Assembly: GCF_018402035.1 (NCBI RefSeq) | Contig: NZ_JAGYJN010000006.1 | Location: 1-64,000, forward strand | Origin: Roseicyclus sp. | GTDB taxonomy: Bacteria > Pseudomonadota > Alphaproteobacteria > Rhodobacterales > Rhodobacteraceae | Direction: 5' to 3' | Length of the DNA stretch: 64,000 nt | Part shown: positions 33,804 through 45,135 of the stretch, one piece after another | How the letters are laid out: every line of letters begins with the position of its first letter | Numbering within the stretch: position 1 is the first letter of the stretch | Notes under the pieces: model-generated | What the model was told of the DNA's origin: nothing | The model's database searches: none | What the model saw: the letters and a program-made list of their open reading frames with translations, nothing else | Translations under genes and position numbers: made by a program

Positions 33804-35978
33804 TCAGTTCCGCCCCAAAAGCCCGTTCAACACCCGCATCAGGATTTGCTCGGCCTCGTCTTGCGGGGCGGTTCCCGGAAACGCCCCCTGTGGGCGGGCC
33901 GCTTGCGGGCGGGCCAGCGCCTCGGCCACCGGGTCGATCGTCGGCAAGGGGCTCGCGGGAAGATCGCGGTGGATGCGCTCCATCGTCTGGCGCCAGATCT
34001 CGGCCGGAAGCCCGCCACCCGTCACCCCCGTCAGGGGGCTGTTGTCGTCATAGCCCATCCAGACCCCCGCGACGTAATCGCCGGTAAAGCCGATGAACCA
34101 AGCATCGCGCTGGCTATTGGTGGTGCCGGTCTTGCCCGCCACGGGCCGATCAGCCAGCCGCGCGCGCTGTCCCGTGCCCTCGGCCACGGCCATCGACATC
34201 ATATAGGTCAATTGCCGCGCCGCGCTTTCCGAGATGACGCGCTCTTGTATCCCTGTCATCTGCGCAAACATCGGGTTGGCATCGCCCACCAGCCGCAATT
34301 CCTGCACCCCATAGGGCAAAACCGCCGAGCCGCCGTTCAAAATGCCCGCATAGGCCCCGGTCATTTCGATCAGCGTCGCCTCGGATGCACCCAGCGCTAG
34401 CGCCGGCCCCGCCGCCAGATCGCTGGCGATGCCAAACTCGGCGGCAACCGTGCGCACCAAATCGCGGCCAACCTCTTCGGAGAGCCGCACCGCGGCGGTG
34501 TTGAGCGACCGCGCCAACGCCTCGGTCAGCGTCACCTCGCCGTAAAACTCGCCCGTGTAATTCTCGGGCGACCAAGGGCCAGAGCCGGGAATATTGATCG
34601 TCAGGGCCGCATCAAGGATCAGATCATCGAACCGCCACCCCAGATCAAGGGCTGCGGCATAGACGAAGGGCTTAAAGCTCGACCCCGTCTGCCGCATCGC
34701 TTGCGACGCGCGGTTGAACAATCCCGTGCCAGCCGTATCGCGCCCGCCCACCATCGCGCGCACCGCACCATCGGCCGACATCACCACGATTGCCGCCTGC
34801 GCCTCCGAGCCTGCGCGCACTTGGTTCTCAAAGACCTCGGCAAGTGCGCCTTCGGCGGCTGCCTGCATCGCGGGGTCAAAGGTGGTGCCGATGATCACAT
34901 CCTCGGTCGTGTCGCGGGTCAGGAAATCGGGGCCGCTTGCCATGATCCAATCGGCAAAAGCACCGCCGCGATCCTGCCTTGCGGCATTCGACAGCAAGGC
35001 GGGTTCGGCCTGTGCGATGGCCGCCTGTGCGGCGCTCAGATAGCCCTGATCCTCCATCAGCCGCAGCACGGTGGCCGCGCGGCGCTGGGCGCGCTCAAGG
35101 TTGCGCGTCGGCGCATAATAAGAGGGCGCAACCAACAACCCCGCCAGCATCGCCGCCTGTTGCGGGCTGACCGAAGCCGCCGAGACGCCGAAATAGCGCT
35201 GTGCCGCCGCCTCGAAACCGCGCGTGCCCGCCCCAAGGAAAGCGCGGTTCATATAGATCGACAGGATCTCATCCTTGGAATAGCGAAACTCCATCGCCAA
35301 GGCGAAGGGCATTTCCTGCACCTTGCGCCACAGCGTCGTGCGCCGACAATCTTGCTCATAGGCGGCCTCGTTCTCCCATGCCGCCGCGTCGAATGGCACG
35401 CCCAGACACATCAGCTTGGCCACCTGTTGGGTGATGGTTGATCCACCATGCCCCGATAGCGGGCCGCGCCCCTCGCTCAGATTGATCCGAATCGCGCTGG
35501 CGATGCCGCGCGGGCTGATGCCGAAATGGCGGTAAAAGCGCCGATCCTCGGTCGCGACAATGGCATGCACCAGATGCGGACTGACGCTGGCCGGATCAAT
35601 CGCGCCGCCGAACTGATCGCCGCGCCACGCAAATACCGTGCCGTCGCGGTCCAGCATCGTGACAGAGCCGCGCGTGCGCGCATCCACCACCGCCGCCAGA
35701 TCGGGCAATTGCGCGTAATAATAGCTGGTTGCGGCCCCCAAGATCAGCATCACCACCACGGTGCCGCGCCAGATCAGCCCCCAGATGATGCGCCAGATCA
35801 GCCCGAAAAACGCCCCGATCCAGCCGCGCAACCCACTTGGCCGTGGCCGCGCGCGCCGCGTCTTGCGTGGCTTGGGCGGGCTTTTGCGCACCGGCTGCCC
35901 CACCGCAGCACCACGCCGATCCGCAACAATGCGGCGACCGCTCGCGCTGGGCCTACGCCCGTTTCCGGAACTACTCAT
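33804..35978 (-). CDS. Class A penicillin-binding protein (PBP1A-like transglycosylase/transpeptidase)
   Basis: 724-residue inner-membrane bifunctional enzyme for peptidoglycan synthesis. A basic, Pro-rich cytoplasmic tail precedes a membrane helix (RGTVVVMLILGAATSYYYA). The GT51 domain has VATEDRRFYRHFG and GHGGSTITQQVAKL. The transpeptidase domain has the nucleophile motif SSFKPF, SLN (ARSLNTAA) and KTGTTN. ATG 35978 with GAGG-like bases upstream is chosen; the longer frame adds 19 residues. The C-terminus ends without extra domains. It is divergent from glnK. Confidence 0.93.
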   Translation of the reverse strand: MSSSGNGRRPSASGRRIVADRRGAAVGQPVRKSPPKPRKTRRARPRPSGLRGWIGAFFGLIWRIIWGLIWRGTVVVMLILGAATSYYYAQLPDLAAVVDARTRGSVTMLDRDGTVFAWRGDQFGGAIDPASVSPHLVHAIVATEDRRFYRHFGISPRGIASAIRINLSEGRGPLSGHGGSTITQQVAKLMCLGVPFDAAAWENEAAYEQDCRRTTLWRKVQEMPFALAMEFRYSKDEILSIYMNRAFLGAGTRGFEAAAQRYFGVSAASVSPQQAAMLAGLLVAPSYYAPTRNLERAQRRAATVLRLMEDQGYLSAAQAAIAQAEPALLSNAARQDRGGAFADWIMASGPDFLTRDTTEDVIIGTTFDPAMQAAAEGALAEVFENQVRAGSEAQAAIVVMSADGAVRAMVGGRDTAGTGLFNRASQAMRQTGSSFKPFVYAAALDLGWRFDDLILDAALTINIPGSGPWSPENYTGEFYGEVTLTEALARSLNTAAVRLSEEVGRDLVRTVAAEFGIASDLAAGPALALGASEATLIEMTGAYAGILNGGSAVLPYGVQELRLVGDANPMFAQMTGIQERVISESAARQLTYMMSMAVAEGTGQRARLADRPVAGKTGTTNSQRDAWFIGFTGDYVAGVWMGYDDNSPLTGVTGGGLPAEIWRQTMERIHRDLPASPLPTIDPVAEALARPQAARPQGAFPGTAPQDEAEQILMRVLNGLLGRN

Positions 35979-36082
35979 CTCACTGACCTGCCTCTTTTTA
36001 CGCGAAACATATGCAAATTTGAGTCGCTTGTGCACTCAATTCGCCGCAGTGCCGCATCTTTACTTCGCACAAAATTTAATCA

Positions 36083-36097
36083 TGGAAACGGATTTGC
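36083..36097 (+). promoter_or_regulatory. Candidate sigma-54 promoter upstream of glnK-amtB
   Basis: TGGAAACGGATTTGC has the GG and GC doublets of a -24/-12 element at the correct 12-base step (consensus TGGCACG-N4-TTGC). It lies about 150 bp ahead of glnK, a nitrogen-controlled gene. Two mismatches fall in the -24 block. Confidence 0.35.
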
Positions 36098-36244
36098 GCA
36101 AAAATAATGCAACTTCGCCTCCCGGTTGCGTGGATTCGTGCCGCAAGGATTGCCCCCAGCCCGCCTGCTGCATGTCTTGAGGCAGTGTCGGCCGCAAATG
36201 GTCGGGTCGGCCGAAAAAACCGGACCAACAACCGGAAGGGGTAA

Positions 36245-36586
<342 letters not shown>

Positions 36587-36621
36587 TCCCGCGCCCTTTC
36601 GACGAAAAGGATATCGTAGAG

Positions 36622-37959
<1,338 letters not shown>

Positions 37960-37986
37960 TCCGTCTCCTCCCTTCGGATCATCTTG

Positions 37987-38012
37987 GGGGCGCCTTCGGG
38001 CGCCCCTTTTTT
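37987..38012 (+). terminator. Rho-independent terminator of glnK-amtB
   Basis: GGGGCGCC-TTCG-GGCGCCCC hairpin followed by six T. Confidence 0.92.
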
Positions 38013-38036
38013 CGTCTGCCTCGGGTGCGCCTTAGG

Positions 38037-38144
38037 GCGTGTCGCGTTTGATCAGTCCGCTATATTCAGCGCAACAGGCGAGGCAGCGTTTGCAAGGCAT
38101 AACGCGTTCGCCTGTTGCGCTGAATGCGATAGAACGCGACACGC
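38037..38144. repeat. 108-bp palindromic element (MITE-like)
   Basis: Outer arms of 12 bp (GCGTGTCGCGTT at 38037 and its complement ending at 38144) and inner arms of 18 bp (ATTCAGCGCAACAGGCGA at 38064-38081, complement at 38108-38125) enclose a 26-nt centre that is itself partly symmetrical. The asymmetric internal loops differ in length by 8 nt. It lies between the amtB terminator and the trhO stop. It has no reading frame. It could be a miniature inverted-repeat element or a REP-type unit. Confidence 0.6.
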
Positions 38145-38146
38145 AT

Positions 38147-39055
38147 CTAAAGATGCGACCCGATATGCCGCGCGCCACGCGCTGCGGCCAGTTTGATCTG
38201 GCGTTGACGTTCACGAAACCGCGCGCGGTCGGCCTCGGTGTAATCACCCTCGCAGCGATGGCATTGCACCCCTTCCTCATAGGCGGGATGCGCCCGATCT
38301 GCATCTTCAAGCGGTCGCCGACATGCCCGGCATAGCCCATAGGGCAAAACCGCAAGGCCATGCCCCACCGCCACCCGCTCGTCAAAGACGAAACAACCCC
38401 CATCCCAAAGACTATCCTCCTGCGGCACCTCTTCGAGATACTTCAAGATCCCGCCCTTCAGGTGATAGACCTCCTCCACGCCCTGCGCCTTGAGGAAGGC
38501 GGTCGATTTCTCGCAGCGAATACCGCCGGTGCAGAACATCGCGATGCGCTTGTTGTGAAAACGGTCGCGGTTCTCCTCCCACCAGCGCGGAAAATCGCGA
38601 AAGCTTGTCGTGCCGGGATCGACCGCGCCGCGAAATGTGCCGATGGCCACCTCATAGTCATTGCGCGTATCGATCACGGCCACATCAGGCGCGCTGATCA
38701 GTTCATTCCACGCCTCGGGCGCGACATAGGTTCCCACAATGGCGCGCGGGTCGGTGCCCGGTACGCCCATCGTCACGATCTCGCGCTTGATACGCACCTT
38801 CATCCGGCCAAAGGGCTGGGCCTCGGCCGTGCTTTCCTTCCACTCCAGATCGGCACAGCCGGGCAGGGCGCGCAGATGCGCCAAAACCGCATCGATCCCC
38901 GCGCGTGGCCCCGCAATCGTGCCATTGATCCCCTCACCCGCCAAAAGCAGCGTGCCCATCACATCATGTGCGGTGCAGACCGCGAAAAGCGGATCGCGCA
39001 GCGCCTCGGGCGCGGCAAAGGGGGTGAATTTGTAAAGTGCTGCAACGATGATCAT
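38147..39055 (-). CDS. trhO: tRNA uridine-34 hydroxylase TrhO (rhodanese family)
   Basis: 302-residue rhodanese-like enzyme (UPF0176, YceA) that hydroxylates U34 of certain tRNAs using O2. The N-terminal acylphosphatase-like part is [13 protein letters not shown]…[10 protein letters not shown]. The rhodanese domain has [21 protein letters not shown] and the active-site loop [13 protein letters not shown]-terminal Cys-rich tail (LCRACRRPL…[10 protein letters not shown]) may bind zinc. ATG 39055 gives the conserved start. It is divergent from pncA. Confidence 0.92.
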   Translation of the reverse strand: MIIVAALYKFTPFAAPEALRDPLFAVCTAHDVMGTLLLAGEGINGTIAGPRAGIDAVLAHLRALPGCADLEWKESTAEAQPFGRMKVRIKREIVTMGVPGTDPRAIVGTYVAPEAWNELISAPDVAVIDTRNDYEVAIGTFRGAVDPGTTSFRDFPRWWEENRDRFHNKRIAMFCTGGIRCEKSTAFLKAQGVEEVYHLKGGILKYLEEVPQEDSLWDGGCFVFDERVAVGHGLAVLPYGLCRACRRPLEDADRAHPAYEEGVQCHRCEGDYTEADRARFRERQRQIKLAAARGARHIGSHL

Positions 39056-39133
39056 GGCCGCCAGATACGCCGTTGCGCCGCGCCGCTCAAGCCGTAGGGT
39101 AGGGCAACCATCACATCCCAGCCGGAGGCACCG

Positions 39134-39739
39134 ATGCAGGCCACCACCCATGCGCTTCTCGTCATCGACGTTCAGAATGATTTTTGCCCCGGCGGCGCAT
39201 TGGCCGTGCCGGGCGGCGATACCATCGTGGCAGGCATTAACGCGCTGATGGGTGATTTTGCCGCCGTGATCCTGACGCAAGATTGGCACCCATCGGGCCA
39301 TTCCTCTTTCGCCTCATCCCATCCCGGCCGCGCGCCCCTCGAGATGGTCACCATGCCCTATGGCCCACAGGTGCTTTGGCCCGATCACTGCGTGCACGGC
39401 ACAGGCGGCGCGGCGTTCCACCCCGCGCTAGCGACCGACCGCGCCGACCTGATCATCCGCAAGGGCATGAACCCCGCCCTCGACAGCTATTCCGCCTTTT
39501 TCGAGAATGACCGCACAACGCCCACGGGCCTTGATGGCTATCTGCGCAGCCGTGGCATCGACCAGCTGACCATGGTCGGCCTCGCCACGGATTTTTGCGT
39601 GCATTATTCCGCCGTCGATGCTGCCAAGCTGGGCTACCGCGTGCGCGTCGCCCAAGAGCTTTGCCGCGCCATCGATTTGGGCGGCTCGCTTGCGGCGGCG
39701 CAAACAGCAATGCGCGACTGCGGTGTCACGCTCGCCTGA
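39134..39739 (+). CDS. pncA: Nicotinamidase
   Basis: 201-residue isochorismatase-fold hydrolase converting nicotinamide to nicotinate for NAD salvage. Catalytic Asp12 is in [14 protein letters not shown], metal ligands lie in [12 protein letters not shown], Lys in IIRKGMNP and nucleophile Cys about 155 in [12 protein letters not shown]. The product is used by PncB, encoded at 43.8 kb. It is divergent from trhO and convergent with the YeeE/YedE gene. Confidence 0.94.
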   Translation: MQATTHALLVIDVQNDFCPGGALAVPGGDTIVAGINALMGDFAAVILTQDWHPSGHSSFASSHPGRAPLEMVTMPYGPQVLWPDHCVHGTGGAAFHPALATDRADLIIRKGMNPALDSYSAFFENDRTTPTGLDGYLRSRGIDQLTMVGLATDFCVHYSAVDAAKLGYRVRVAQELCRAIDLGGSLAAAQTAMRDCGVTLA

Positions 39740-39745
39740 CCCCGC

Positions 39746-40783
39746 TCATTCAGCAGGCAGCAAATCCCGCGCCCCGCCACGCCGCGCCAAAACGGCGTCG
39801 GCGGCATAGATGCCCGCGACAATCGACCCAAAGCCGATGATCGCGCTCACCCCCAAGCTCGGCAAACCGGCCAGACCCGCACCCATGGTGCAACCGCCCG
39901 CCAAGACACCGCCCACACCCATCAGCGCCGCACCGCCAAGGCTCCGCCCCATCTGGCCCGCGCTCTCGAAACTCTCCAAGCGGAACCGCCCTGTGCCAAG
40001 CGCCGCAATCAGCGCGCCCGCCAAAACACCGCCCACCAGCCCGCCACCAAACCCGACGCTGGTCACCTGTGCCGCAACACCCCAAAACAGCGCCTCGGCC
40101 CATGGCCCGGTAAAGCCCAAACCCTCCAACGCGATGGGATCAAATTCATCGTAAAGCACAAAGCCCGTCCCAACCCACGCCAGCGGCACCAAGGCCCCGA
40201 TCAGCGCACCACCCAGCACGCCCGGCCAGCGCGCCCCCGCGCGCAGCACGACCAAAAGCGCCGCCGCCGCGATCACGGCCGCCCATAGCCACGCCGCCCC
40301 CGGCAAGGCACCCAGCGGCACAACCATAGCGCCCAAGCTCATACGCAACGGCGCCAGCGCACCTTGCAATGTCGCCTGCGCCGCCAAGGCCGCCACCACG
40401 ATCGCCACCAAGGCGCGCAAATTCCCCGTGGCCGACAAGACCGTCAACCGCGACAAGCACCCGCGTGCCAAAACCGTGCCCAGCCCAAAGAGCAAGCCAC
40501 CCAGAACCAATCCCAACACCGGCACGGACCCCGCAGCAAAGCGATGCCCCTCAAATGACACCAGCCCCAAGGCGACCGCCCCTTGCGTGCCGATCACCGC
40601 CACGACAAGCGCCATGGCCCATACCGCCCGCGCATCGGCGCGCTCGGCCAATGGTCCAACCAGCGCGCGGCGCAGACAAAACTGCGTGACCTGCGCCAGC
40701 GCCCCGAAACACAGGCCAATCGCCACCCCAAACCAAAGTGCTGCCACCTGTGGCGTGACACCAAGACCCAGTGTTTCAAACAT
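39746..40783 (-). CDS. YeeE/YedE-family (thiosulfate/sulfur uptake) membrane protein
   Basis: 345-residue polytopic inner-membrane protein with about nine hydrophobic helices. The two conserved Cys-containing loops of the family are LARGCLSRLTVLSATGN and LAGGCTMGAGLAGLPS, the positions that pass thiosulfate through TsuA in related proteins. A third Cys is in TQFCLRRALVG. It stands as one long gene rather than two half-size subunits. Its stop lies 6 bp from the pncA stop. The substrate (thiosulfate or another sulfur species) is inferred from family. Confidence 0.83.
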   Translation of the reverse strand: MFETLGLGVTPQVAALWFGVAIGLCFGALAQVTQFCLRRALVGPLAERADARAVWAMALVVAVIGTQGAVALGLVSFEGHRFAAGSVPVLGLVLGGLLFGLGTVLARGCLSRLTVLSATGNLRALVAIVVAALAAQATLQGALAPLRMSLGAMVVPLGALPGAAWLWAAVIAAAALLVVLRAGARWPGVLGGALIGALVPLAWVGTGFVLYDEFDPIALEGLGFTGPWAEALFWGVAAQVTSVGFGGGLVGGVLAGALIAALGTGRFRLESFESAGQMGRSLGGAALMGVGGVLAGGCTMGAGLAGLPSLGVSAIIGFGSIVAGIYAADAVLARRGGARDLLPAE

Positions 40784-40977
40784 GGCAAAGCTCCAACAGG
40801 CAGGAATAGCCCAGCCCGCGATCTAGGCCTTGTCCACGCGCATGGCAAATCCCCGCATCGGATCAAAATCCGCCAAAAGACGTCTGAATTGAAACAAACG
40901 TTCCATGCAGCGACAGAATGCGCGACGGTATCGGTCCCAATGTCCTGTGCCCCTGACGCCGGTCCCTTTTTTACCAA

Positions 40978-42111
40978 TCAGCCGATCACGCCCTGCCAAA
41001 GCCAGACCTTGGTGCCCGAATGATCCACCGGCCCCACCGGCTCGAGCGATAGGCCCGTAGCCTTCGCCAAGCCCTGATCGGGCGTCACGATCCCAACCTT
41101 CCAGCCCGCAAACCGCGCGCGCAGCGTGGCACCCAGCGCGCCATAAACGGCAAAGAGCAATTTCCGCTCCCCGATCCGCGCGCCATAGGGCGGGTTGGTC
41201 AAGACGATCCCCGGTGCCATCCCCTCGGGCGGCATCAGATCGCTCACCGCTTGCCGCGCAAACCGGCACAGGCCCATGATCCCCGCGCGCGCGGCATTGC
41301 CCTGCGCCCCCAAGATCGCCCCATCATCGCGGTCAAAACCGAAAAACCGCACGCCCCCTTCTTCGTTTTCCAAATATCCCGGGGAGCGCGAGGGGCAGCG
41401 CCCCTCGTTCCCGCCGCCCACCAGATGCGCAAAGGCGAAATCGCGCGACCGCCCCGGCAACAGCCCTGCCGCGATCTCTGCCGCTTCCAGCACGATTGTC
41501 CCCGATCCGCACATCGGGTCGACCACCGCTTGGCTGCCGTCAAAGCCCATTTGCCACAAGAACCCTGCCGCCATCGTCTCGCGCAAGGGGGCTTTGCCGA
41601 CGAATGTCTTATGCCCGCGCCGGTGCAGCGGCTCGCCGCTCGTGTCGATGGAAATGGTGCACAGATCATCCTCGATCCGCGCCTTGATCACCAGGGCCGC
41701 ATCCGATGCAACGGTGATACCCGCCGCCGTGATGGCACCCGCGATCCGCTGCACCGCCGCCTTGTCATGATAGATTTTCGAGGATCGGCAGACCGCCTCG
41801 ACCCTAACCGGCTGATCGGGGCGCAGCCACGCGCCCCAGCCGAGTTTGCGCGCCCGCTTATCAAGCTGCGCCAGATGCAGTGCGCGAAATGCGGCCACCC
41901 GCCACAAGACCCGCACCGCGCGGCGCAACACATGGTTGGCGCGCATAGCCTCTGCCAACCCACCGGCAATCTCGACCCCGCCGGCGACCTGCCGCGCATC
42001 GGCGAAACCTGCCGCCTCGGCCTCGGCCAAAAGGGCCGCTTCCAGCCCCGGCTGGGCCACCAGAAAGACAACGCCCAGCCCACCGACCGGGCTGGGCGCA
42101 TCATCTTGCAT
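40978..42111 (-). CDS. THUMP-domain class I rRNA/tRNA methyltransferase (RlmL-N/Trm14-like)
   Basis: 377-residue SAM-dependent N2-guanine-type RNA methyltransferase. It has an N-terminal ferredoxin-like/THUMP region (residues about 1-160), then VDPMCGSGTIVLEAAEIAAG (SAM motif I) and the catalytic LTNPPYGARIG. An in-frame insertion of about 17 residues, EGRCPSRSPGYLENEEG, sits between LVGGGN and VRFFGFD and corresponds exactly to a Rhodobacterales intergenic repeat. ATG 42111 is preferred to the start 33 bases upstream because AAGGG precedes it. It lies close behind efp on the same strand. Confidence 0.85.
   Translation of the reverse strand: MQDDAPSPVGGLGVVFLVAQPGLEAALLAEAEAAGFADARQVAGGVEIAGGLAEAMRANHVLRRAVRVLWRVAAFRALHLAQLDKRARKLGWGAWLRPDQPVRVEAVCRSSKIYHDKAAVQRIAGAITAAGITVASDAALVIKARIEDDLCTISIDTSGEPLHRRGHKTFVGKAPLRETMAAGFLWQMGFDGSQAVVDPMCGSGTIVLEAAEIAAGLLPGRSRDFAFAHLVGGGNEGRCPSRSPGYLENEEGGVRFFGFDRDDGAILGAQGNAARAGIMGLCRFARQAVSDLMPPEGMAPGIVLTNPPYGARIGERKLLFAVYGALGATLRARFAGWKVGIVTPDQGLAKATGLSLEPVGPVDHSGTKVWLWQGVIG
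41357..41407 (-). repeat. Rhodobacterales short repeat inside the methyltransferase gene
   Basis: On the minus strand it reads a hairpin (CGAGGGGC-GCT-GCCCCTCG) followed by a CCGGGGATATTTGGAAAACGAAGAAGG-like tail. The same tail, slightly altered, occurs at 51066-51102. Length 51 bp, so it adds 17 codons without shifting the frame. Confidence 0.65.
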
Positions 42112-42121
42112 CGAAAAACCC

Positions 42122-42688
42122 TTAGTCCTTGGACCGCTCGACATAGGTGGCGTCCTCGGTATTCACCACGATCCGCGTGCCCGGCCCGATATGGGCAGGC
42201 ACCATCACGCGCACGCCGTTGTCCGCCATCGCCGGCTTGTAGGACGAGGACGCCGTTTGCCCCTTCACCACGGGCTCGGTCTCCATCACCTCGACCGTCA
42301 CCTTTTGCGGCAACTCGATGGCGATGGCGATGCCATTATGCACCGACAAATGCACCGACATGCCGTCTTGCAGCCAGACCTTGGTGTCGCCCACCACATC
42401 CTCGGTCACGGTGATCTGCTCATAGCTTTGCGGCTCCATGAAGTGGAAGCCTTCGCCATCGGCATAAAGAAAATTGAAAACACTATCTTCCACATGGGCG
42501 CGCATCACGCCCTCGGTGGTTTTCCAGCGTTCGCTGACCTTGGTGCCGTTATCGATCCGGCGCATATCGACTTGCGTCACGGGCGTGCCCTTGCCGGGGT
42601 GGAAATTCTCCGCCTTGAGAATGACATAAAGCACACCGTCGATATCGACGACATTGCCCTTACGAAGCTGGGACGCGATGACCTTCAT
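42122..42688 (-). CDS. efp: Elongation factor P
   Basis: 188-residue translation factor that rescues ribosomes stalled on poly-proline. The N-terminal KOW-like domain carries the modification loop HPGKGTP with Lys33, the residue beta-lysylated by EpmA. Two OB domains follow ([44 protein letters not shown]). ATG 42688 gives [14 protein letters not shown]. The gene is divergent from epmA, whose product modifies it. A GAGGGG/CCCCTC hairpin lies in its leader at 42715-42731. Confidence 0.95.
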   Translation of the reverse strand: MKVIASQLRKGNVVDIDGVLYVILKAENFHPGKGTPVTQVDMRRIDNGTKVSERWKTTEGVMRAHVEDSVFNFLYADGEGFHFMEPQSYEQITVTEDVVGDTKVWLQDGMSVHLSVHNGIAIAIELPQKVTVEVMETEPVVKGQTASSSYKPAMADNGVRVMVPAHIGPGTRIVVNTEDATYVERSKD

Positions 42689-42776
42689 GGAAGCCTCCGG
42701 AATTGTTGCCGCTTGAGGGGGCGCGCCCCTCGCGTTAGACGCAGCCGTTACCCCATCCGCTGCGAAAGGGCCAGCC

Positions 42777-43784
42777 ATGACATGGTGGCATCGTGACACC
42801 CACGCCGACCGTCGCCCCCTGCTTCTGGCGCGCGGTCGCATCATGGCCGCGATCCGCCACTGGTTCACAGACCAAGGCTTTGTTGAGGTTGACCCAGCCT
42901 ATCTGGTCGTCTCCCCCGGCAATGAGACGCATCTGCACGCCTTTGAGACCACCGCCTGCGACGAGGCCCTGCAAAGCCGTCACCGCTACCTGCATACCTC
43001 GCCCGAGTTTGCGATGAAAAAGCTCCTTGCGGCGGGCGAGGAGCGGATCTTCACCCTCTCCCGTGTCTGGCGCAACCGCGAGGGGGGGCCGCGCCACGCG
43101 GTCGAGTTCACCATGCTCGAATGGTATCGCGCAGGCGAAGGGTATGAGGCGCTGATGCAAGATTGCGCCGCGATCCTGAAGATCGCCGCCAAGGCCGCTG
43201 GCGTCACAGCCTTCCGCCACCGTGACATCACCTGCGACCCCTTCGCGCCACCCATCCGCACCACGCTGGCAGCGCAGGCCGCGCGCCATGGCGTCGATCT
43301 CTTGGCCACGCTCGATGATCCGCCGCGCCTTGCCGCCCAACTCCACGCCATCGGCATCCCATCTGCCGCCGATGACACATGGTCCGACCTCTTTTCCCGC
43401 CTCCTGACCGCGCGGATCGAACCGGGGCTGGGTGCTGGCCCCGTCATCCTCGATGCCTACCCGGCACCCGAGGCGGCCCTTGCCCGCAAATCCCCCGCCG
43501 ACCCGCGCACCGCCGAACGGTTCGAGCTCTTCGCCTGTGGCGTGGAACTGGCCAATGCCTTTGGCGAGTTGACCGACCCCGCCGAGCAACGCGCGCGCTT
43601 CATCGCCGATATGGACGCCAAGGAACGGATTTACGGCACCCGCTACCCGCTGGATGAAGAGCTTCTGTCGGCCCTCACGCACATGCCCCCCGCCGCGGGC
43701 TGCGCGCTGGGCTTTGACCGGCTGGTGATGCTGGCGACGGGTGCGCCGCGCCTCTCCGATGTGCAATGGACACCACCCGCCTAG
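42777..43784 (+). CDS. epmA: EF-P lysine lysyltransferase EpmA (lysyl-tRNA synthetase-like)
   Basis: 335-residue class II aminoacyl-tRNA-synthetase paralogue (GenX/PoxA) lacking the N-terminal anticodon-binding domain of LysRS. Class II motifs are seen in [55 protein letters not shown] (motif 2) and [15 protein letters not shown] (motif 3). It attaches (R)-beta-lysine to EF-P Lys33. It is divergent from efp with 88 bp between, a strong functional pairing. The EpmB aminomutase is not in the window. Confidence 0.93.
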   Translation: MTWWHRDTHADRRPLLLARGRIMAAIRHWFTDQGFVEVDPAYLVVSPGNETHLHAFETTACDEALQSRHRYLHTSPEFAMKKLLAAGEERIFTLSRVWRNREGGPRHAVEFTMLEWYRAGEGYEALMQDCAAILKIAAKAAGVTAFRHRDITCDPFAPPIRTTLAAQAARHGVDLLATLDDPPRLAAQLHAIGIPSAADDTWSDLFSRLLTARIEPGLGAGPVILDAYPAPEAALARKSPADPRTAERFELFACGVELANAFGELTDPAEQRARFIADMDAKERIYGTRYPLDEELLSALTHMPPAAGCALGFDRLVMLATGAPRLSDVQWTPPA

Positions 43785-43836
43785 ACAAGCCGCCCCCCCC
43801 TTGCTCTAACCTGCAGGGCGCGCAAAGGAATCCGCC

Positions 43837-45129
43837 ATGGTCGATATCGCTACCCGTGTGTACAACCATAAATGGAAGATCGATCCGATCGTCCGCTCGC
43901 TCATCGATACCGATTTCTACAAACTCCTGATGTGCCAATCGGTGTTTCGCAACCGCCCCGACACCACCGTCACCTTTTCGCTGATCAACCGCACCACCCG
44001 CATCCCGCTTGCCCATCTGATCGACGAGGGGGAGCTGCGCGAACAACTCGACCATATCCGCACCCTGCGGCTCACGCGCGGCGAAAGCACATGGCTGCGC
44101 GGCAACATGTTCTACGGCAAGCGCCAGATGTTCACCCCCGAATTCATGGAATGGTTCGAGGCGCTGCGCCTGCCGCCCTACCATCTCGAACGCGTCGGCG
44201 ATCAGTACGAGCTGACGTTCGAGGGCCCTTGGCCCGAGGTGATGATGTGGGAAATCCCCGCCCTTGCCGTGCTGATGGAACTCCGCTCGCGCGCCGTGCT
44301 GCGCCATATGGGCCGGTTCGAGCTTCAGGTGCTCTACGCCCGCGCCATGACCAAGCTCTGGGAAAAGATCGAGCGCCTGCAACCCACCCAAGATCTGCGC
44401 ATCGCCGATTTCGGCACCCGCCGCCGCCACTCCTTCCTGTGGCAAGATTGGTGTGTGCAGGCGATGCAAGAGGGGCTGGGCCGCGCCTTTGCCGGCACCT
44501 CCAACTGCCTCATCGCGAAAAACCGCGACCTCGAGGCGATCGGCACCAACGCCCATGAACTGCCCATGGTCTATGCCGCGCTGGCCGAAACCGACGCCGC
44601 ACTCGCCCGCGCCCCCTATGACGTTCTGTCCGACTGGCATGAGGAGCATTCGGGCAATTTGCGCATCATCCTGCCCGACACCTACGGGACCGAAGGGTTC
44701 CTGTCCCGCGCCCCCGATTGGCTGGCGGGCTGGACCGGCATCCGCATCGATTCAGGCGATCCCGCAAAGGGGGCCGAGACCGCGATCCGCTGGTGGCAAT
44801 CGCGCGGCGAAGACCCGCGTGAAAAGCTGGTGATCTTCTCCGATGGCCTCGACGTCGACCGCATCGCGGAACTGCACGCCCAATTCTCCGGCCGCGTGCG
44901 GGTGAGCTTCGGCTGGGGCACGCTGCTCACCAACGACTTCCGCGGGCTGGTCGCAGACGACGCGCTTGCGCCGTTTTCGCTGGTCTGCAAAGCTGTGGCG
45001 GCGAACGGCCGCCCCACGGTCAAGCTGTCCGACAACCCCGAAAAGGCGATGGGGCCGGAGGCGGAGATCGCCCGCTACAAGCGGGTGTTCGGGGTGGGCG
45101 AGCAGGAGCGGGTTGAGGTGGTGGTTTAG
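43837..45129 (+). CDS. pncB: Nicotinate phosphoribosyltransferase
   Basis: 430-residue cytoplasmic enzyme of the Preiss-Handler route, making nicotinate mononucleotide from nicotinate and PRPP with ATP. Diagnostic blocks are [17 protein letters not shown] at the N-terminus, [12 protein letters not shown] around the phosphorylated His, [25 protein letters not shown] and [19 protein letters not shown] 43837 has AAAGGAA upstream. It completes salvage together with pncA at 39.1 kb. Confidence 0.95.
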   Translation: MVDIATRVYNHKWKIDPIVRSLIDTDFYKLLMCQSVFRNRPDTTVTFSLINRTTRIPLAHLIDEGELREQLDHIRTLRLTRGESTWLRGNMFYGKRQMFTPEFMEWFEALRLPPYHLERVGDQYELTFEGPWPEVMMWEIPALAVLMELRSRAVLRHMGRFELQVLYARAMTKLWEKIERLQPTQDLRIADFGTRRRHSFLWQDWCVQAMQEGLGRAFAGTSNCLIAKNRDLEAIGTNAHELPMVYAALAETDAALARAPYDVLSDWHEEHSGNLRIILPDTYGTEGFLSRAPDWLAGWTGIRIDSGDPAKGAETAIRWWQSRGEDPREKLVIFSDGLDVDRIAELHAQFSGRVRVSFGWGTLLTNDFRGLVADDALAPFSLVCKAVAANGRPTVKLSDNPEKAMGPEAEIARYKRVFGVGEQERVEVVV

Positions 45130-45135
45130 GTGAAA

